Origin: Candidatus Agathobaculum intestinipullorum
Lineage (GTDB): Bacteria > Bacillota > Clostridia > Oscillospirales > Butyricicoccaceae
Reading direction: 5' to 3'
Length of the DNA stretch: 51,676 bases
NCBI GenBank assembly: GCA_019117485.1
Contig: DWZQ01000034.1
Span: 1-51,676, forward strand
Below the pieces are notes generated by a model that was not told the origin of the DNA, did no database searches, and saw nothing but the letters and a program-made list of their open reading frames with translations. A program made the translations under genes and the position numbers. Shown here piece after piece: positions 27,068 through 35,618 of this stretch (its first letter is position 1; each line of letters begins with the position of its first letter).

Positions 27068-28537
27068 ATGGCACTTTTTGAGAAAACAGCGGCTGAGCTT
27101 TCCAAAATGCTCGCTGATAAAGAGGTTTCCGCAGTGGAGCTTGCGCAGGATGTCTTTGCCCGTACAAAAGCGGTCGAGGATAAGGTGCAGGGCTATGTGA
27201 CGGTCGCGGAAGAGTCTGCACTCGCGCAGGCTGCGGAAGTGGACAAGAAGCGCGCTGCGGGCGAAACGCTGTCCGCACTGGCAGGCATCCCGGTTGCCGT
27301 CAAGGACAACATCTGCACCAAGGGGACGCTGACCACCTGCGCATCCAAGATCCTGTATAATTTCAACCCGCCGTACAACGCGACGGTTGTCGAAAAGCTG
27401 GCTGCGCACGATGTGGTTGTGACCGGCAAGGCTAACATGGACGAGTTTGCAATGGGTTCGTCCTGTGAAAATTCGGCCGCACATCCGACCCACAATCCGC
27501 ATGATCTGAACCGTGTTCCGGGCGGCTCGTCCGGTGGCTCGGCGGCGGTTGTTGCTGCGGGCGAAGTACCGCTGTCGCTCGGTTCGGATACCGGCGGCTC
27601 GATCCGTCAGCCGGCATCCTTCTGCGGTGTAGTTGGTCTGAAGCCGACCTACGGTGCGGTGTCCCGTTACGGCTTGATCGCATTTGCATCCTCGCTCGAC
27701 CAGATCGGTCCGTTCGGCCGCTCGATCGAGGACGTGGCGATGCTGCTCGACGCGATCACCGGCCACGACCCGATGCACGATTCGACCTCTGTCAAGACCC
27801 CGTTCGAAGGCTCGACCCGTGCAAACCTCAATGCTGATATCAAGGGCATGAAGATCGGTCTGCCCAAGGAATATTTTGGCGCGGGCATTTCGGACGAGGT
27901 GCGTGAGAGCGTGCTTGCCGCTGCCGAGACCTACAAGAACCTCGGCGCAGAGGTGTTCGAGATTTCGCTGCCGTTGGTTGAATACGCGCTGCCGGTGTAT
28001 TACATCCTGTCGTCGGCCGAGGCGTCGTCCAATCTGGCGCGTTTTGACGGCGTAAAGTATGGCTATCGTACCCCGAACGCAGGCGATGACCTGATTGCGC
28101 TTTACACCAAGAGCCGTTCGGAGGGCTTCGGTGCGGAGGTGCAGCGCCGTATCATGCTGGGCACCTATGTATTGTCCTCCGGCTATTACGACGCCTATTA
28201 CAAGAAGGCGCGCGCAGCGCAGCGCAAGATCCGCGAGGAGTTTGCAAACGCGTTTGAGAAGTGCGACGTCATCCTGACGCCGGTTGCACCCACCACGGCC
28301 TACGAGATCGGCTCCAAGACCACCAACCCACTCGAGATGTACGCGGGCGATATCTGCACGGTATCGGTCAATATCGCAGGCCTGCCGGGTTTGGTTCAGC
28401 CGTGCGGCTATGATGCAAACAAGATGCCGATCGGCATGCAGCTGATCGGGCCGCGCTTTGGTGAGCAGAAGCTGCTTAACGCCGGCCTTGCATTTGAGCA
28501 GGCTTCCGGACTCAAGAACATCATCGCGGCGCTGTAA
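27068..28537 (+). CDS. gatA: Asp-tRNA(Asn)/Glu-tRNA(Gln) amidotransferase subunit A
   Basis: This 489-residue amidase-signature enzyme releases ammonia from glutamine for transfer to the misacylated tRNA. The catalytic Lys is in 'IPVAVKDNI', the cis-Ser in 'GGSSGGSAAVVAAG', and the nucleophilic Ser in 'SDTGGSIRQPA'. The start follows a GGGGG-type site. It lies between gatC and gatB with short gaps. Confidence 0.96.
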   Translation: MALFEKTAAELSKMLADKEVSAVELAQDVFARTKAVEDKVQGYVTVAEESALAQAAEVDKKRAAGETLSALAGIPVAVKDNICTKGTLTTCASKILYNFNPPYNATVVEKLAAHDVVVTGKANMDEFAMGSSCENSAAHPTHNPHDLNRVPGGSSGGSAAVVAAGEVPLSLGSDTGGSIRQPASFCGVVGLKPTYGAVSRYGLIAFASSLDQIGPFGRSIEDVAMLLDAITGHDPMHDSTSVKTPFEGSTRANLNADIKGMKIGLPKEYFGAGISDEVRESVLAAAETYKNLGAEVFEISLPLVEYALPVYYILSSAEASSNLARFDGVKYGYRTPNAGDDLIALYTKSRSEGFGAEVQRRIMLGTYVLSSGYYDAYYKKARAAQRKIREEFANAFEKCDVILTPVAPTTAYEIGSKTTNPLEMYAGDICTVSVNIAGLPGLVQPCGYDANKMPIGMQLIGPRFGEQKLLNAGLAFEQASGLKNIIAAL

Positions 28538-28552
28538 GGGAGGAATCGACAA

Positions 28553-29977
28553 ATGAAATATCAAGCTGTCATCGGCCTTGAGGTGCACGCGGAGTTGTCC
28601 ACCAAGAGCAAGATTTACTGCTCGTGCTCGACCTCGTTCGGCGCACCGATCAATACCCACACCTGCCCGGTCTGCACCGGTATGCCGGGCGCGCTGCCTG
28701 TGCTGAATAAGCAGGTTGTCCACTACGCGGCCAAGATGGGCAAGGCGACCGGTTGCACGGTCAACCAGCTTTGCAAGGCCGACCGTAAAAACTATTTTTA
28801 TCCCGATTTGCCCAAGGCATACCAGATTTCGCAGTTCGATGTGCCGATCTGCGAAAACGGCGAGGTGTTCTTCTACGTCGATGGCGAGAAGAAGTCCTGC
28901 CGTCTGGAGCGCATCCATTTCGAGGAGGATGCGGGCAAGCTGCTGCACGATGAAATCGACGGCACGGTTGTTGACTTCAACCGCTGCGGCGTGCCGCTGA
29001 TCGAGATGGTCACCAAGCCCGACCTCCATTCCTCGGCGGAAGCAAAGGAATTCCTTGAGATGATCAAAACTACGCTGTCTTACCTCGACATCTGTGACTG
29101 TAAGATGGAGGAAGGCTCGATCCGCTGTGACGTTAACGTTTCCATCCGGCCGGAAGGCTCGGAAGAGTTCGGCACGCGTGTCGAGATGAAGAACATCAAC
29201 ACGTTCTCGGGCGCGGTGCGCGCGATCGACTATGAGATTGCCCGCCAGATTGAGGTCGTGGAAAACGGCGGTGAAATCCAGCAGGAGACCCGCCGCTGGG
29301 ATGATGTCAAGCTCAAGAACACGGTCATGCGTACCAAGGAAGACGCGCAGGATTATCGCTATTTCCCGGACCCGGATCTGATCGCAGTCGAGATCGACGA
29401 TGAGTGGATGCGTCAGATTGAAAGCGAGATCCCGGAACTGCCGATTTCACGGTATGAGCGTTACCTGAACGAGTATGGCATGACTGCAATGGAGGCGCGC
29501 CTCATTTCGGATAACTTCGCCAAGGCGGAACTGCTCGATGCGGCGGCAAAGCAGGTCAAGCCCAAAGCGGCGGCCAACTGGATTCTGTCCGATATCTCCA
29601 AGTATCTCAATGATAAGGGCGTGGAACTGCCGGATACCAAACTGACTGCGGATAAGCTGGTTGATCTGGTCAAGCTCATTGAGGCTGGCACGATCTCGGG
29701 CAACGCGGGCAAGAAAGTGCTGCCGAGCATGTTTGAGACGGATGAGACGGTCGAAGCGATCGTCGAGCGCATGGGTCTTAAGCAGGTATCTGATGAAGGC
29801 GCAATCCTTGCCATCGTGCAGGATGTCATTGCGAAAAATGAAAAAGCGGTCGCAGACTTTAAAGCAGGCAAGAATGTTACCGGCTTCTTAGTGGGTCAGT
29901 GTATGAAGGCTTCCAAGGGTCAGGGCAACCCGCAGGTAATCAATAAGCTGATTGCGCAAGAGTTGGCTAAACTGTAA
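28553..29977 (+). CDS. gatB: Asp-tRNA(Asn)/Glu-tRNA(Gln) amidotransferase subunit B
   Basis: This 474-residue protein starts with 'MKYQAVIGLEVHAEL' after GGGAGG. It has the GatB core ('CPVCTGMPGALPVLN', 'RKNYFYPDLPKAYQISQ', 'HFEEDAGK', 'DYRYFPDPDL') and a C-terminal YqeY-like tail. It activates the tRNA-bound Glu or Asp with ATP and transfers ammonia. It is the last gene before a long terminator. Confidence 0.96.
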   Translation: MKYQAVIGLEVHAELSTKSKIYCSCSTSFGAPINTHTCPVCTGMPGALPVLNKQVVHYAAKMGKATGCTVNQLCKADRKNYFYPDLPKAYQISQFDVPICENGEVFFYVDGEKKSCRLERIHFEEDAGKLLHDEIDGTVVDFNRCGVPLIEMVTKPDLHSSAEAKEFLEMIKTTLSYLDICDCKMEEGSIRCDVNVSIRPEGSEEFGTRVEMKNINTFSGAVRAIDYEIARQIEVVENGGEIQQETRRWDDVKLKNTVMRTKEDAQDYRYFPDPDLIAVEIDDEWMRQIESEIPELPISRYERYLNEYGMTAMEARLISDNFAKAELLDAAAKQVKPKAAANWILSDISKYLNDKGVELPDTKLTADKLVDLVKLIEAGTISGNAGKKVLPSMFETDETVEAIVERMGLKQVSDEGAILAIVQDVIAKNEKAVADFKAGKNVTGFLVGQCMKASKGQGNPQVINKLIAQELAKL

Positions 29978-30010
29978 TTTTTCATTCCCTGCTAACACAG
30001 ATAATAAAAC

Positions 30011-30059
30011 GCACCCCATTTATGATTCCGTACTTAGTACGGGATCATAAATGGGGTGC
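30011..30059 (+). terminator. Long hairpin terminator after gatB
   Basis: GCACCCCATTTATGAT and CCGTAC pair with GTACGG and ATCATAAATGGGGTGC around a three-base loop with one mismatch. The stem is about 22 bp, unusually long, and is followed by TTTGCT. Confidence 0.75.
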
Positions 30060-30148
30060 TTTGCTATGCCAGAGGGGGATAGATGATGCTCTGATCTGAC
30101 ATTTTGCTGTGTGAGCCGGTATGTAATAGCGTTAAGTTAAGATACACT

Positions 30149-30262
30149 TTAAGATGATACAGAGACATCAACCTCGGCTGCCGCCTCCATCTTAAAGCGG
30201 TCCATTGCTGCACGTGCTTCCGGTACCATACCCTGATTCGAGCCGTTTTTCGTGTTGGTCAT
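30149..30262 (-). CDS. Truncated alpha/beta-type small acid-soluble spore protein
   Basis: A 37-residue frame starts at ATG 30262, behind GGAGAG, and encodes 'MTNTKNGSNQGMVPEARAAM' then DRFKMEAAAEVDVSVSS. Residues 13-31 match the first conserved block of DNA-binding SASPs (VPEAxAALDxFKxExAxE). A normal protein of about 60-70 residues would continue with a Gly-rich loop and a 'GGxMVKKMIE' helix; here TAA comes first and I find no convincing remainder. It is either a decayed gene or an odd short peptide. A SigG-like -10 (AATACTA, 30312-30306 on the minus strand) lies upstream. The rest of 30263-30423 shows nothing recognisable. Confidence 0.65.
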   Translation of the reverse strand: MTNTKNGSNQGMVPEARAAMDRFKMEAAAEVDVSVSS

Positions 30263-30423
30263 GATTGTTCTCTCCTTTGTTTTGTTTGTTTTGGGGTTTT
30301 GCTGATAGTATTTTGTGCGAGAAAAAGCTCAATATGAGATGAAATTGCTGTGTTACATGGAAAATGATGCGCAAAATACACATTAACTCGAAAAATGTAT
30401 GTTTTTGAACGATTGAAGCGGAA

Positions 30424-30452
30424 AACAATGCACGATGCTCCTGCATAGGATG
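30424..30452 (+). promoter_or_regulatory. SigK-like promoter for dipicolinate synthase
   Basis: AACA (30424-30427) and CATAGGATG (30444-30452) are 16 bp apart, fitting the SigK pattern AC...CATAnnnTA with one mismatch. Dipicolinate synthase genes are SigK-dependent in Bacillus, which supports the call. Confidence 0.4.
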
Positions 30453-30503
30453 ACACAAAGCCTATCCCGCATTCCCATTGCCATGGTTTAAGGAGGAGTT
30501 TAC

Positions 30504-31379
30504 ATGAATCATTCGGCGGCTTTTGCGGTCGTCGGCGGTGATATCCGGCAGGCGCACCTTGCAGCGTTGTTGTGTGCTGACGGGCATACGGTGCATACCT
30601 TTGCGCTTGAGCGTCATCCAGTCGGCGGATGCGCTGCATCCAGCGATCCGGGCAGTTGCTTTGCCGACGTGCAGGCGGTAATTCTGCCGTTGCCCGTGCT
30701 GCACGGCAGCGACCAGCTCAACGCTCCGCTTTCCAGCGCAGCACATACGCTGGTGGACGTGCTCGATGCCATCCCGCCCGGAACGTTGACACTGGCCGGT
30801 GCGGCGCCGTTCTGGGTACATGCCCGCGCGGTGCAAAACAACCTTCGATTGATTGATTACTTAGCGCGCGATGAACTGGCTATCCGTAACGCCGTTCCAA
30901 CCTGTGAAGGCGCATTACAGCTTGCCATGGAGCAAACCGATTATACCGTTCATCATGCGCGCTGTCTGGTGATTGGCTGCGGCCGCATCGGCGCGATGCT
31001 CGCGCGTAAGTTACAGGCGCTCGGCGCGGTTGTCACAGTGTCCGCGCGTACACCGCGCGACTTTGCGCGTATCGAATCCGCCGGCATGGCGCATCTGGAC
31101 ACCCGTCGTCTGGCCGGTCAACTGGCGGGCTTTGATTTGATCTTTAACACGGTTCCCGCGCCTGTGCTTGGCACAGCTGAACTGGCCGGATTGCAGCCAT
31201 CCAGCCTGATCATTGACCTTGCTTCGCTTCCGGGCGGTATCGCACCGGACGCCACACTGCCTACCGGATGCCGGGTGTTGCACGCACTGTCTTTGCCGGG
31301 CAAGGTCGCGCCACGTTCGGCGGCTCGTGCGATTTATCAGACGATTTGCGCCATTTTAGAAGAGGAGGGTGTGTTATGA
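30504..31379 (+). CDS. dpaA: Dipicolinate synthase subunit A
   Basis: This 291-residue protein starts at ATG 30504 after AAGGAGGAG. The N-terminal domain has 'FAVVGGDIRQAHLAALL', and the C-terminal NAD-binding Rossmann fold has 'CLVIGCGRIGAMLARKLQALGA', matching SpoVFA/DpsA. With subunit B it oxidises the lysine-pathway intermediate to dipicolinic acid in the mother cell, for loading into the spore core. It overlaps dpaB by four bases (ATGA). Confidence 0.93.
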   Translation: MNHSAAFAVVGGDIRQAHLAALLCADGHTVHTFALERHPVGGCAASSDPGSCFADVQAVILPLPVLHGSDQLNAPLSSAAHTLVDVLDAIPPGTLTLAGAAPFWVHARAVQNNLRLIDYLARDELAIRNAVPTCEGALQLAMEQTDYTVHHARCLVIGCGRIGAMLARKLQALGAVVTVSARTPRDFARIESAGMAHLDTRRLAGQLAGFDLIFNTVPAPVLGTAELAGLQPSSLIIDLASLPGGIAPDATLPTGCRVLHALSLPGKVAPRSAARAIYQTICAILEEEGVL

Positions 31380-31966
31380 CAACGCCGCTTCGCATTGGAT
31401 TTGCGCTGACCGGTTCGTTCTGTACTTTTGCAACCGTTTTGCCGGTCTTAGAGGGACTGGTTGCACGCGGCTGCATGGTTACACCAATTTTGTCAACACA
31501 CGCCGGAACGCTCGATACGCGCTTCGGCGCGGCTGGAGCATGGCGCCGTCGTCTGTGTGAGTCCACGGGCCATGCCATTATCGACAGTATTCAAGCAGCG
31601 GAGCCAATCGGCCCGAAAAAGTTGTTTGATGTGCTGGTTGTTGCACCGTGTACAGGAAATACGCTGGCTAAATTGGCACACGGTATTACGGACACCCCGG
31701 TCACGATGGCGGTCAAAAGCCATTTGCGCAGTGAACGGCCGGTCGTGTTGGCTGTTGCCACCAATGATGCGTTGGCTGGCAGCGCCGCAAACCTCGGCGT
31801 ACTGTTCAACCGACGTCATTACTATTTTGTACCTCTGCGGCAGGATGCCCCCAGCGCTAAGCCACGTTCGCTGGTGGCCGATATGTCGCGTCTGTCCGAT
31901 ACCGTGGACGCTGCCCTCGCTGGACACCAACTCCAACCAATGTTACTCGCACCAGTCGAAGCGTAA
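31376..31966 (+). CDS. dpaB: Dipicolinate synthase subunit B
   Basis: This 196-residue flavoprotein-like subunit starts at ATG 31376 with GGAGGG upstream and overlaps dpaA. It has the SpoVFB pattern 'RIGFALTGSFCTFATVLPVL' and 'DVLVVAPCTGNTLAKLAHGITDTPVTMAVKSHLR', typical of the Dfp/UbiX-like fold. It pairs with DpaA to make dipicolinate. A terminator follows. Confidence 0.93.
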   Translation: MTTPLRIGFALTGSFCTFATVLPVLEGLVARGCMVTPILSTHAGTLDTRFGAAGAWRRRLCESTGHAIIDSIQAAEPIGPKKLFDVLVVAPCTGNTLAKLAHGITDTPVTMAVKSHLRSERPVVLAVATNDALAGSAANLGVLFNRRHYYFVPLRQDAPSAKPRSLVADMSRLSDTVDAALAGHQLQPMLLAPVEA

Positions 31967-31995
31967 TAGACCGCAAATTCGTATCAATTTAACCT

Positions 31996-32040
31996 ACGCA
32001 GAGATAGGCTGCCGGATGCAGTCCGTCTCTGCGTTTTTTA
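31996..32040 (+). terminator. Terminator after dpaAB
   Basis: ACGCAGAGA pairs with TCTCTGCGT around a 22-base loop and is followed by a run of T. Confidence 0.8.
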
Positions 32041-32064
32041 TATTGAGGAAAAATACTGCGTGCT

Positions 32065-32093
32065 TCATATTTCGGACAGGGTAGTCATATGTT
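32065..32093 (+). promoter_or_regulatory. SigE-like promoter for sipL-spoIVA
   Basis: TCATATT (32065-32071) and CATATGTT (32086-32093) are exactly 14 bp apart. The first matches the SigE -35 consensus fully; the second matches 6 of 8 of the -10. SigE drives spoIVA in the mother cell of known spore formers. Confidence 0.6.
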
Positions 32094-32130
32094 GGTACAG
32101 GAGTGCAGCGAAAAGGAGGAGACAGCTTCG

Positions 32131-33606
32131 ATGGAACTGAATCAAACAAGCATCCGCTATTACGATAAACGGTTTGCCCGTATCTCGACCGGCAGCGAGA
32201 CTGCGGATGCAATCGTGCCGGACACCTATCCTGATATCGGTCGGGTGGTATGCGCCTACGGCATGGCAGCCGTGCGCGACCAGTCGCCGCAAAGCGGACG
32301 ATTGTTGGTATCCGGCATGGTACAGGTCGTGGTGCTTTACGAACCGGAAAAGGGCGGCGGCTTGCGCCGACTGACCATACCAGTCAGCTTTGCGCATATC
32401 GAAGAGTGCGACGGCATGGATACCGACACTATTTGTTCGGTAGTGTGCCGGGCGGCATCAGTCGATGCGGCGGCAGTAAACAGCCGCAAGTTGAGCATCA
32501 AGGTGCAGCTCTGCTTTGCTATGGAAGGGTATTGCCTGACCGAGTGTGAGATTACCGAGGGCGTGGAGGACGAACACGTTGAACTGTTGTGTGAAAAGGA
32601 GGCCGTGACGCTCACCGAGCAGGTCTGCACCTATCCCATTACCATCCTGGATGATCTGACGGTGCCGGAGGCCGAGGGGCTCACGCTGCTGCATGCGAAC
32701 TGTGTGTTACATCCAAGCGAATGCCGTGCGATGCATGGCAAGGTTGTGGTGAAAGGGGAGGCGGCTGTGCAATGCCTTGCCTTGCAGCCGGATGATGCTG
32801 TGCGTGTCCTGACCAGTACCACGCCATTTACCCAAATCGTCGAACTGCCGGAGGCGGAGGATGGCGATGCAGTTGGCGTACAGCTGACGCTTCGTGAGAT
32901 GGACTGTCATGTTGAACAGGATGGCCTGCTATCCTATACAGTATCGGCGTCCGCGTTGGTTACCATCCGTCGCGCGCGCACACTGAGCCGGATCAAAGAC
33001 CTGTATTTGCCGGGACGCACACTGCGGATGAACGAACAAAAGATCACCCTCCACTCCACACCGCCGCTTGTTCCCTTTTCAGCGGAGGCAACCGAAACGC
33101 TGGCTACCGCACAACACGCTTCACATATTATTGCAGCAGATGCCGTTTGCTGTGGCGCCAAGCGCACCACGAGTGGCGAATTGCAAGTAACAGCAGCCGT
33201 TCGTGTGTTGTACCTGACAGACGACCAGCAAATGCATGCCGTTGAGCGCCTACTACCCATGAACCTATCTTGTCCGGCCGCAGGTGAACTGTCTGGTGTG
33301 GAGCTGACCGTCCGTGCTTCGGCGGCGGGCGAGACGGGTATCCTGCTGCACATCACGGCGGCGGGCATGGCGTCAGCTGAAGGGCGAACGGCGTTCCGGC
33401 ATATCACCCAGATGGAAGCAGGGGAGGAGCAGCAAAAACCAGACGGCACGACGTTGCTGCTGCGTTATATTGAGCAGGAACAACAGCTTTGGGATATCGC
33501 GAAACACTGTGGCACGACAACGGACGCGATCCGGCGGGCAAACGAACTGGCTGCGGATGCGGAGACAGTTTCTCACACTGTTCTGCTCATCCCAATGCAG
33601 ATTTGA
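32131..33606 (+). CDS. sipL: SipL-like SPOCS (DUF3794) and LysM spore protein
   Basis: This 491-residue protein starts at ATG 32131 after GGAGGA. The N-terminal and middle parts have SPOCS/DUF3794 character ('VPDTYPDIGRVVCAYGMAAV', 'SGRLLVSGMVQVVVLYEPE', 'VLTSTTPFTQIVELPEAE', 'LSRIKDLYLPGRTL'). Residues about 445-491 form a LysM domain ('QLWDIAKHCGTTTDAIRRAN'). This is the architecture of SipL, the partner that recruits SpoIVA to the forespore in Clostridioides. The next gene is spoIVA, which strengthens the call. Confidence 0.85.
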   Translation: MELNQTSIRYYDKRFARISTGSETADAIVPDTYPDIGRVVCAYGMAAVRDQSPQSGRLLVSGMVQVVVLYEPEKGGGLRRLTIPVSFAHIEECDGMDTDTICSVVCRAASVDAAAVNSRKLSIKVQLCFAMEGYCLTECEITEGVEDEHVELLCEKEAVTLTEQVCTYPITILDDLTVPEAEGLTLLHANCVLHPSECRAMHGKVVVKGEAAVQCLALQPDDAVRVLTSTTPFTQIVELPEAEDGDAVGVQLTLREMDCHVEQDGLLSYTVSASALVTIRRARTLSRIKDLYLPGRTLRMNEQKITLHSTPPLVPFSAEATETLATAQHASHIIAADAVCCGAKRTTSGELQVTAAVRVLYLTDDQQMHAVERLLPMNLSCPAAGELSGVELTVRASAAGETGILLHITAAGMASAEGRTAFRHITQMEAGEEQQKPDGTTLLLRYIEQEQQLWDIAKHCGTTTDAIRRANELAADAETVSHTVLLIPMQI

Positions 33607-33620
33607 AAGGCGGGGATACT

Positions 33621-35096
33621 TTGGATCATCAAATTTATAACCAGATCAGCGCCCGCACGGGCGGCGATATCTATATCGGCGTGGTCGGGCCGGTGCGCAC
33701 GGGCAAATCCACGCTGATTAAACGGTTCATGGAAACCATGGTGTTACCCGGCATGGATAACATGTATAAACGCGAGCGGGCGCGTGACGAATTGCCGCAG
33801 TCGGGGGCGGGCCGGACGATCATGACCGCGGAACCCAAATTTGTACCCGAAGAAGCAGCGGAAATCACGCTGCCCGAGGGCGGTGTGTGCCGTATCCGGC
33901 TTGTCGACTGCGTCGGTTATCTGGTTGAAGGATCGCTGGGTGGCACCGAAGACGATAAGCCTCGTATGGTGTCGACCCCATGGCGCGAGGAACCGATGAC
34001 ATTGGCGGAAGCAGCGGAAACCGGCACCAATAAGGTGATCGGTGAACACTCGACCATTGGGCTGGTCGTTACAACAGACGGCAGTTTCACCGAAATTCCA
34101 CGGGAAAACTATCTGCCAGCAGAACAACGTGTTATTGAGGAGTTACGCGCGCTGGGTAAACCGTTCCTCGTGCTGGTTAACTCGGCTGAGCCAGAAGGGG
34201 AGGCCGCAAAGGCCGTCTGTGACATGCTGCGTGGGCAGTATCAGGTTGAACCGGTCGCGGTCAATTGTATGGAGCTGACCGAAACTGGCATCGCGGATAT
34301 CCTGCGGCGTGTACTGTATGAATTTCCGATTTGTGAGATGTCTTTTGTCCTGCCGCGATATATCGGAGCACTTGCACCGCAACACAAGGTGCAGCAGAGC
34401 ATCTATCAGTCCGTGCGCACTGCTGCACAATGCGGTACAAAGATGCGTGATATTAAGGATATTTGCCAAAAGATCAGCGAGAACGAGTATATCGGCAGGG
34501 TAGACATCGACCAACTTGCGCTAGGCACTGGAGCCGCGCATATCCGCGTTGAGATACCGGAGCAGGTATTTTACAGTATTGTCGCCGAGCAGACTGATAT
34601 TCAGGTGCGTGACGCTGCTGATTTGATCGGCGTACTGGGGGAATTCGCCAATATCCGGCGGCGGTATGAAAAGCTGCGCGGTGCGCTCGATCAGGTTTAC
34701 CAGACCGGTTATGGTGTGGTTATGCCCACGGTTGACGAGTTGACGCTCGAAGCGCCTGAGATTGTGCGGCAAGGTGGGCGGTACGGCGTGCGGCTTCGTG
34801 CATCAGCGCCATCCATCCATATGATGCGCGCCAATATCAAGGCGGAGGTCAACCCAATCGTCGGCACGGAAAAGCAGTCTGAAGAGCTGGTGCATTACCT
34901 GCTTAGCGAGTTTGAGGAACAGCCGGAGAAGATTTGGGAGACCAACATATTTGGAAAGTCGCTCAATGAGCTGGTGCGCGAGGAACTGTCACATAAGCTC
35001 AGCCGTATGCCGGACGATGCACGCGGCAAGATTCGTGAAACGCTTGAGAAGATCATCAACGAAAGCGCAGGCGGATTGATCTGCATCATTTTATAA
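33621..35096 (+). CDS. spoIVA: Stage IV sporulation protein A, coat basement ATPase
   Basis: SpoIVA polymerises on the forespore surface using ATP and forms the platform for the coat. The 491-residue protein, close to the usual 492, starts at TTG 33621 after AAAGGCGGGG. It has the P-loop 'GVVGPVRTGKSTLIKRFM', 'VDCVGYLVEGSLGG', and a conserved C-terminus ending 'GGLICIIL' that is needed for localisation in the family. It lies 14 bp after the sipL-like gene, so they are one operon. Confidence 0.96.
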   Translation: MDHQIYNQISARTGGDIYIGVVGPVRTGKSTLIKRFMETMVLPGMDNMYKRERARDELPQSGAGRTIMTAEPKFVPEEAAEITLPEGGVCRIRLVDCVGYLVEGSLGGTEDDKPRMVSTPWREEPMTLAEAAETGTNKVIGEHSTIGLVVTTDGSFTEIPRENYLPAEQRVIEELRALGKPFLVLVNSAEPEGEAAKAVCDMLRGQYQVEPVAVNCMELTETGIADILRRVLYEFPICEMSFVLPRYIGALAPQHKVQQSIYQSVRTAAQCGTKMRDIKDICQKISENEYIGRVDIDQLALGTGAAHIRVEIPEQVFYSIVAEQTDIQVRDAADLIGVLGEFANIRRRYEKLRGALDQVYQTGYGVVMPTVDELTLEAPEIVRQGGRYGVRLRASAPSIHMMRANIKAEVNPIVGTEKQSEELVHYLLSEFEEQPEKIWETNIFGKSLNELVREELSHKLSRMPDDARGKIRETLEKIINESAGGLICIIL

Positions 35097-35103
35097 GAAA
35101 CAG

Positions 35104-35135
35104 GGCGGACGCCGCAGGGCATCCGCCTTGTTTTT
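35104..35135 (+). terminator. Terminator after spoIVA
   Basis: GGCGGA pairs with TCCGCC around a 12-base loop and is followed by TTGTTTTT. Confidence 0.75.
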
Positions 35136-35172
35136 GTATGTGTGCCGCATGTCAGCGCAGTTTGCAGGATTC

Positions 35173-35201
35173 TTGACAGAAATAAAATTCGATGCTACTA
35201 T
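35173..35201 (+). promoter_or_regulatory. Promoter of the metal-resistance operon
   Basis: TTGACA (35173-35178) and TACTAT (35196-35201) are 17 bp apart. The AT-rich stretch 35196-35218 around the start point is a plausible ArsR-family operator, though I see no perfect palindrome. Confidence 0.6.
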
Positions 35202-35239
35202 TATTAAATAGATACCTATATGCTGCGGGAGGGATTTTG

Positions 35240-35614
35240 TTGGCTCAGATGCGTCGTAACGCGGAGATTGAGTGCTGTGAGGAGCACGTTATCCACACGG
35301 ATGCCGTTGCCTGCGCGTACAACGCCATGCCAGGGGACGAAATCACCTCTGCCGCTGCGGATTTTTTCAAAGCCTTCTCTGATAAAACCCGGCTACGCAT
35401 TCTGTGCGCACTGTTGACCAAGGAATTGTGCGTATGTGATATTGCCGCCCTGCTGGGCATGAGCCAGTCAGCCATTTCTCATCAATTGCGCTTTCTCAAG
35501 CAGGCTCGGCTGGTCAAGAGTAGGAAAAACGGAAAAACAGTGTATTATGCGCTTTGCGATGATCATATCCAGACAATTCTGGCGCAGGGCATTGCGCATG
35601 TGCAGGAGGGATAG
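35240..35614 (+). CDS. CadC-like ArsR-family metal sensor
   Basis: This 124-residue protein is placed at TTG 35240, six bases after GGGAGGG; an ATG at 35249 lies too far from that site. It has the winged helix 'DIAALLGMSQSAISHQLRFLKQARLV'. Two metal sites resemble CadC. One has ELCVCD in helix 3 with N-terminal Cys residues (ECCEEH). The other has the helix 5 site 'DDHIQTILAQGIAHVQEG' (Asp, His, His, Glu). It probably represses the operon until Cd, Pb or Zn binds. The ATPase follows after 4 bp. Confidence 0.82.
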   Translation: MAQMRRNAEIECCEEHVIHTDAVACAYNAMPGDEITSAAADFFKAFSDKTRLRILCALLTKELCVCDIAALLGMSQSAISHQLRFLKQARLVKSRKNGKTVYYALCDDHIQTILAQGIAHVQEG

Positions 35615-35618
35615 ATGC

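Noticed and set aside
26774-29029. A 751-codon open frame on the minus strand opposite gatCAB.
   Set aside because: It lies entirely antisense to three well-supported genes; the translation is Arg/His/Leu-rich with no motif, and the frame is open because of codon bias of the real genes.
35547-35618. Upstream extension of the P1B ATPase frame.
   Set aside because: It overlaps the sensor gene and lacks a ribosome site, whereas GGAGGG lies eight bases before ATG 35619.
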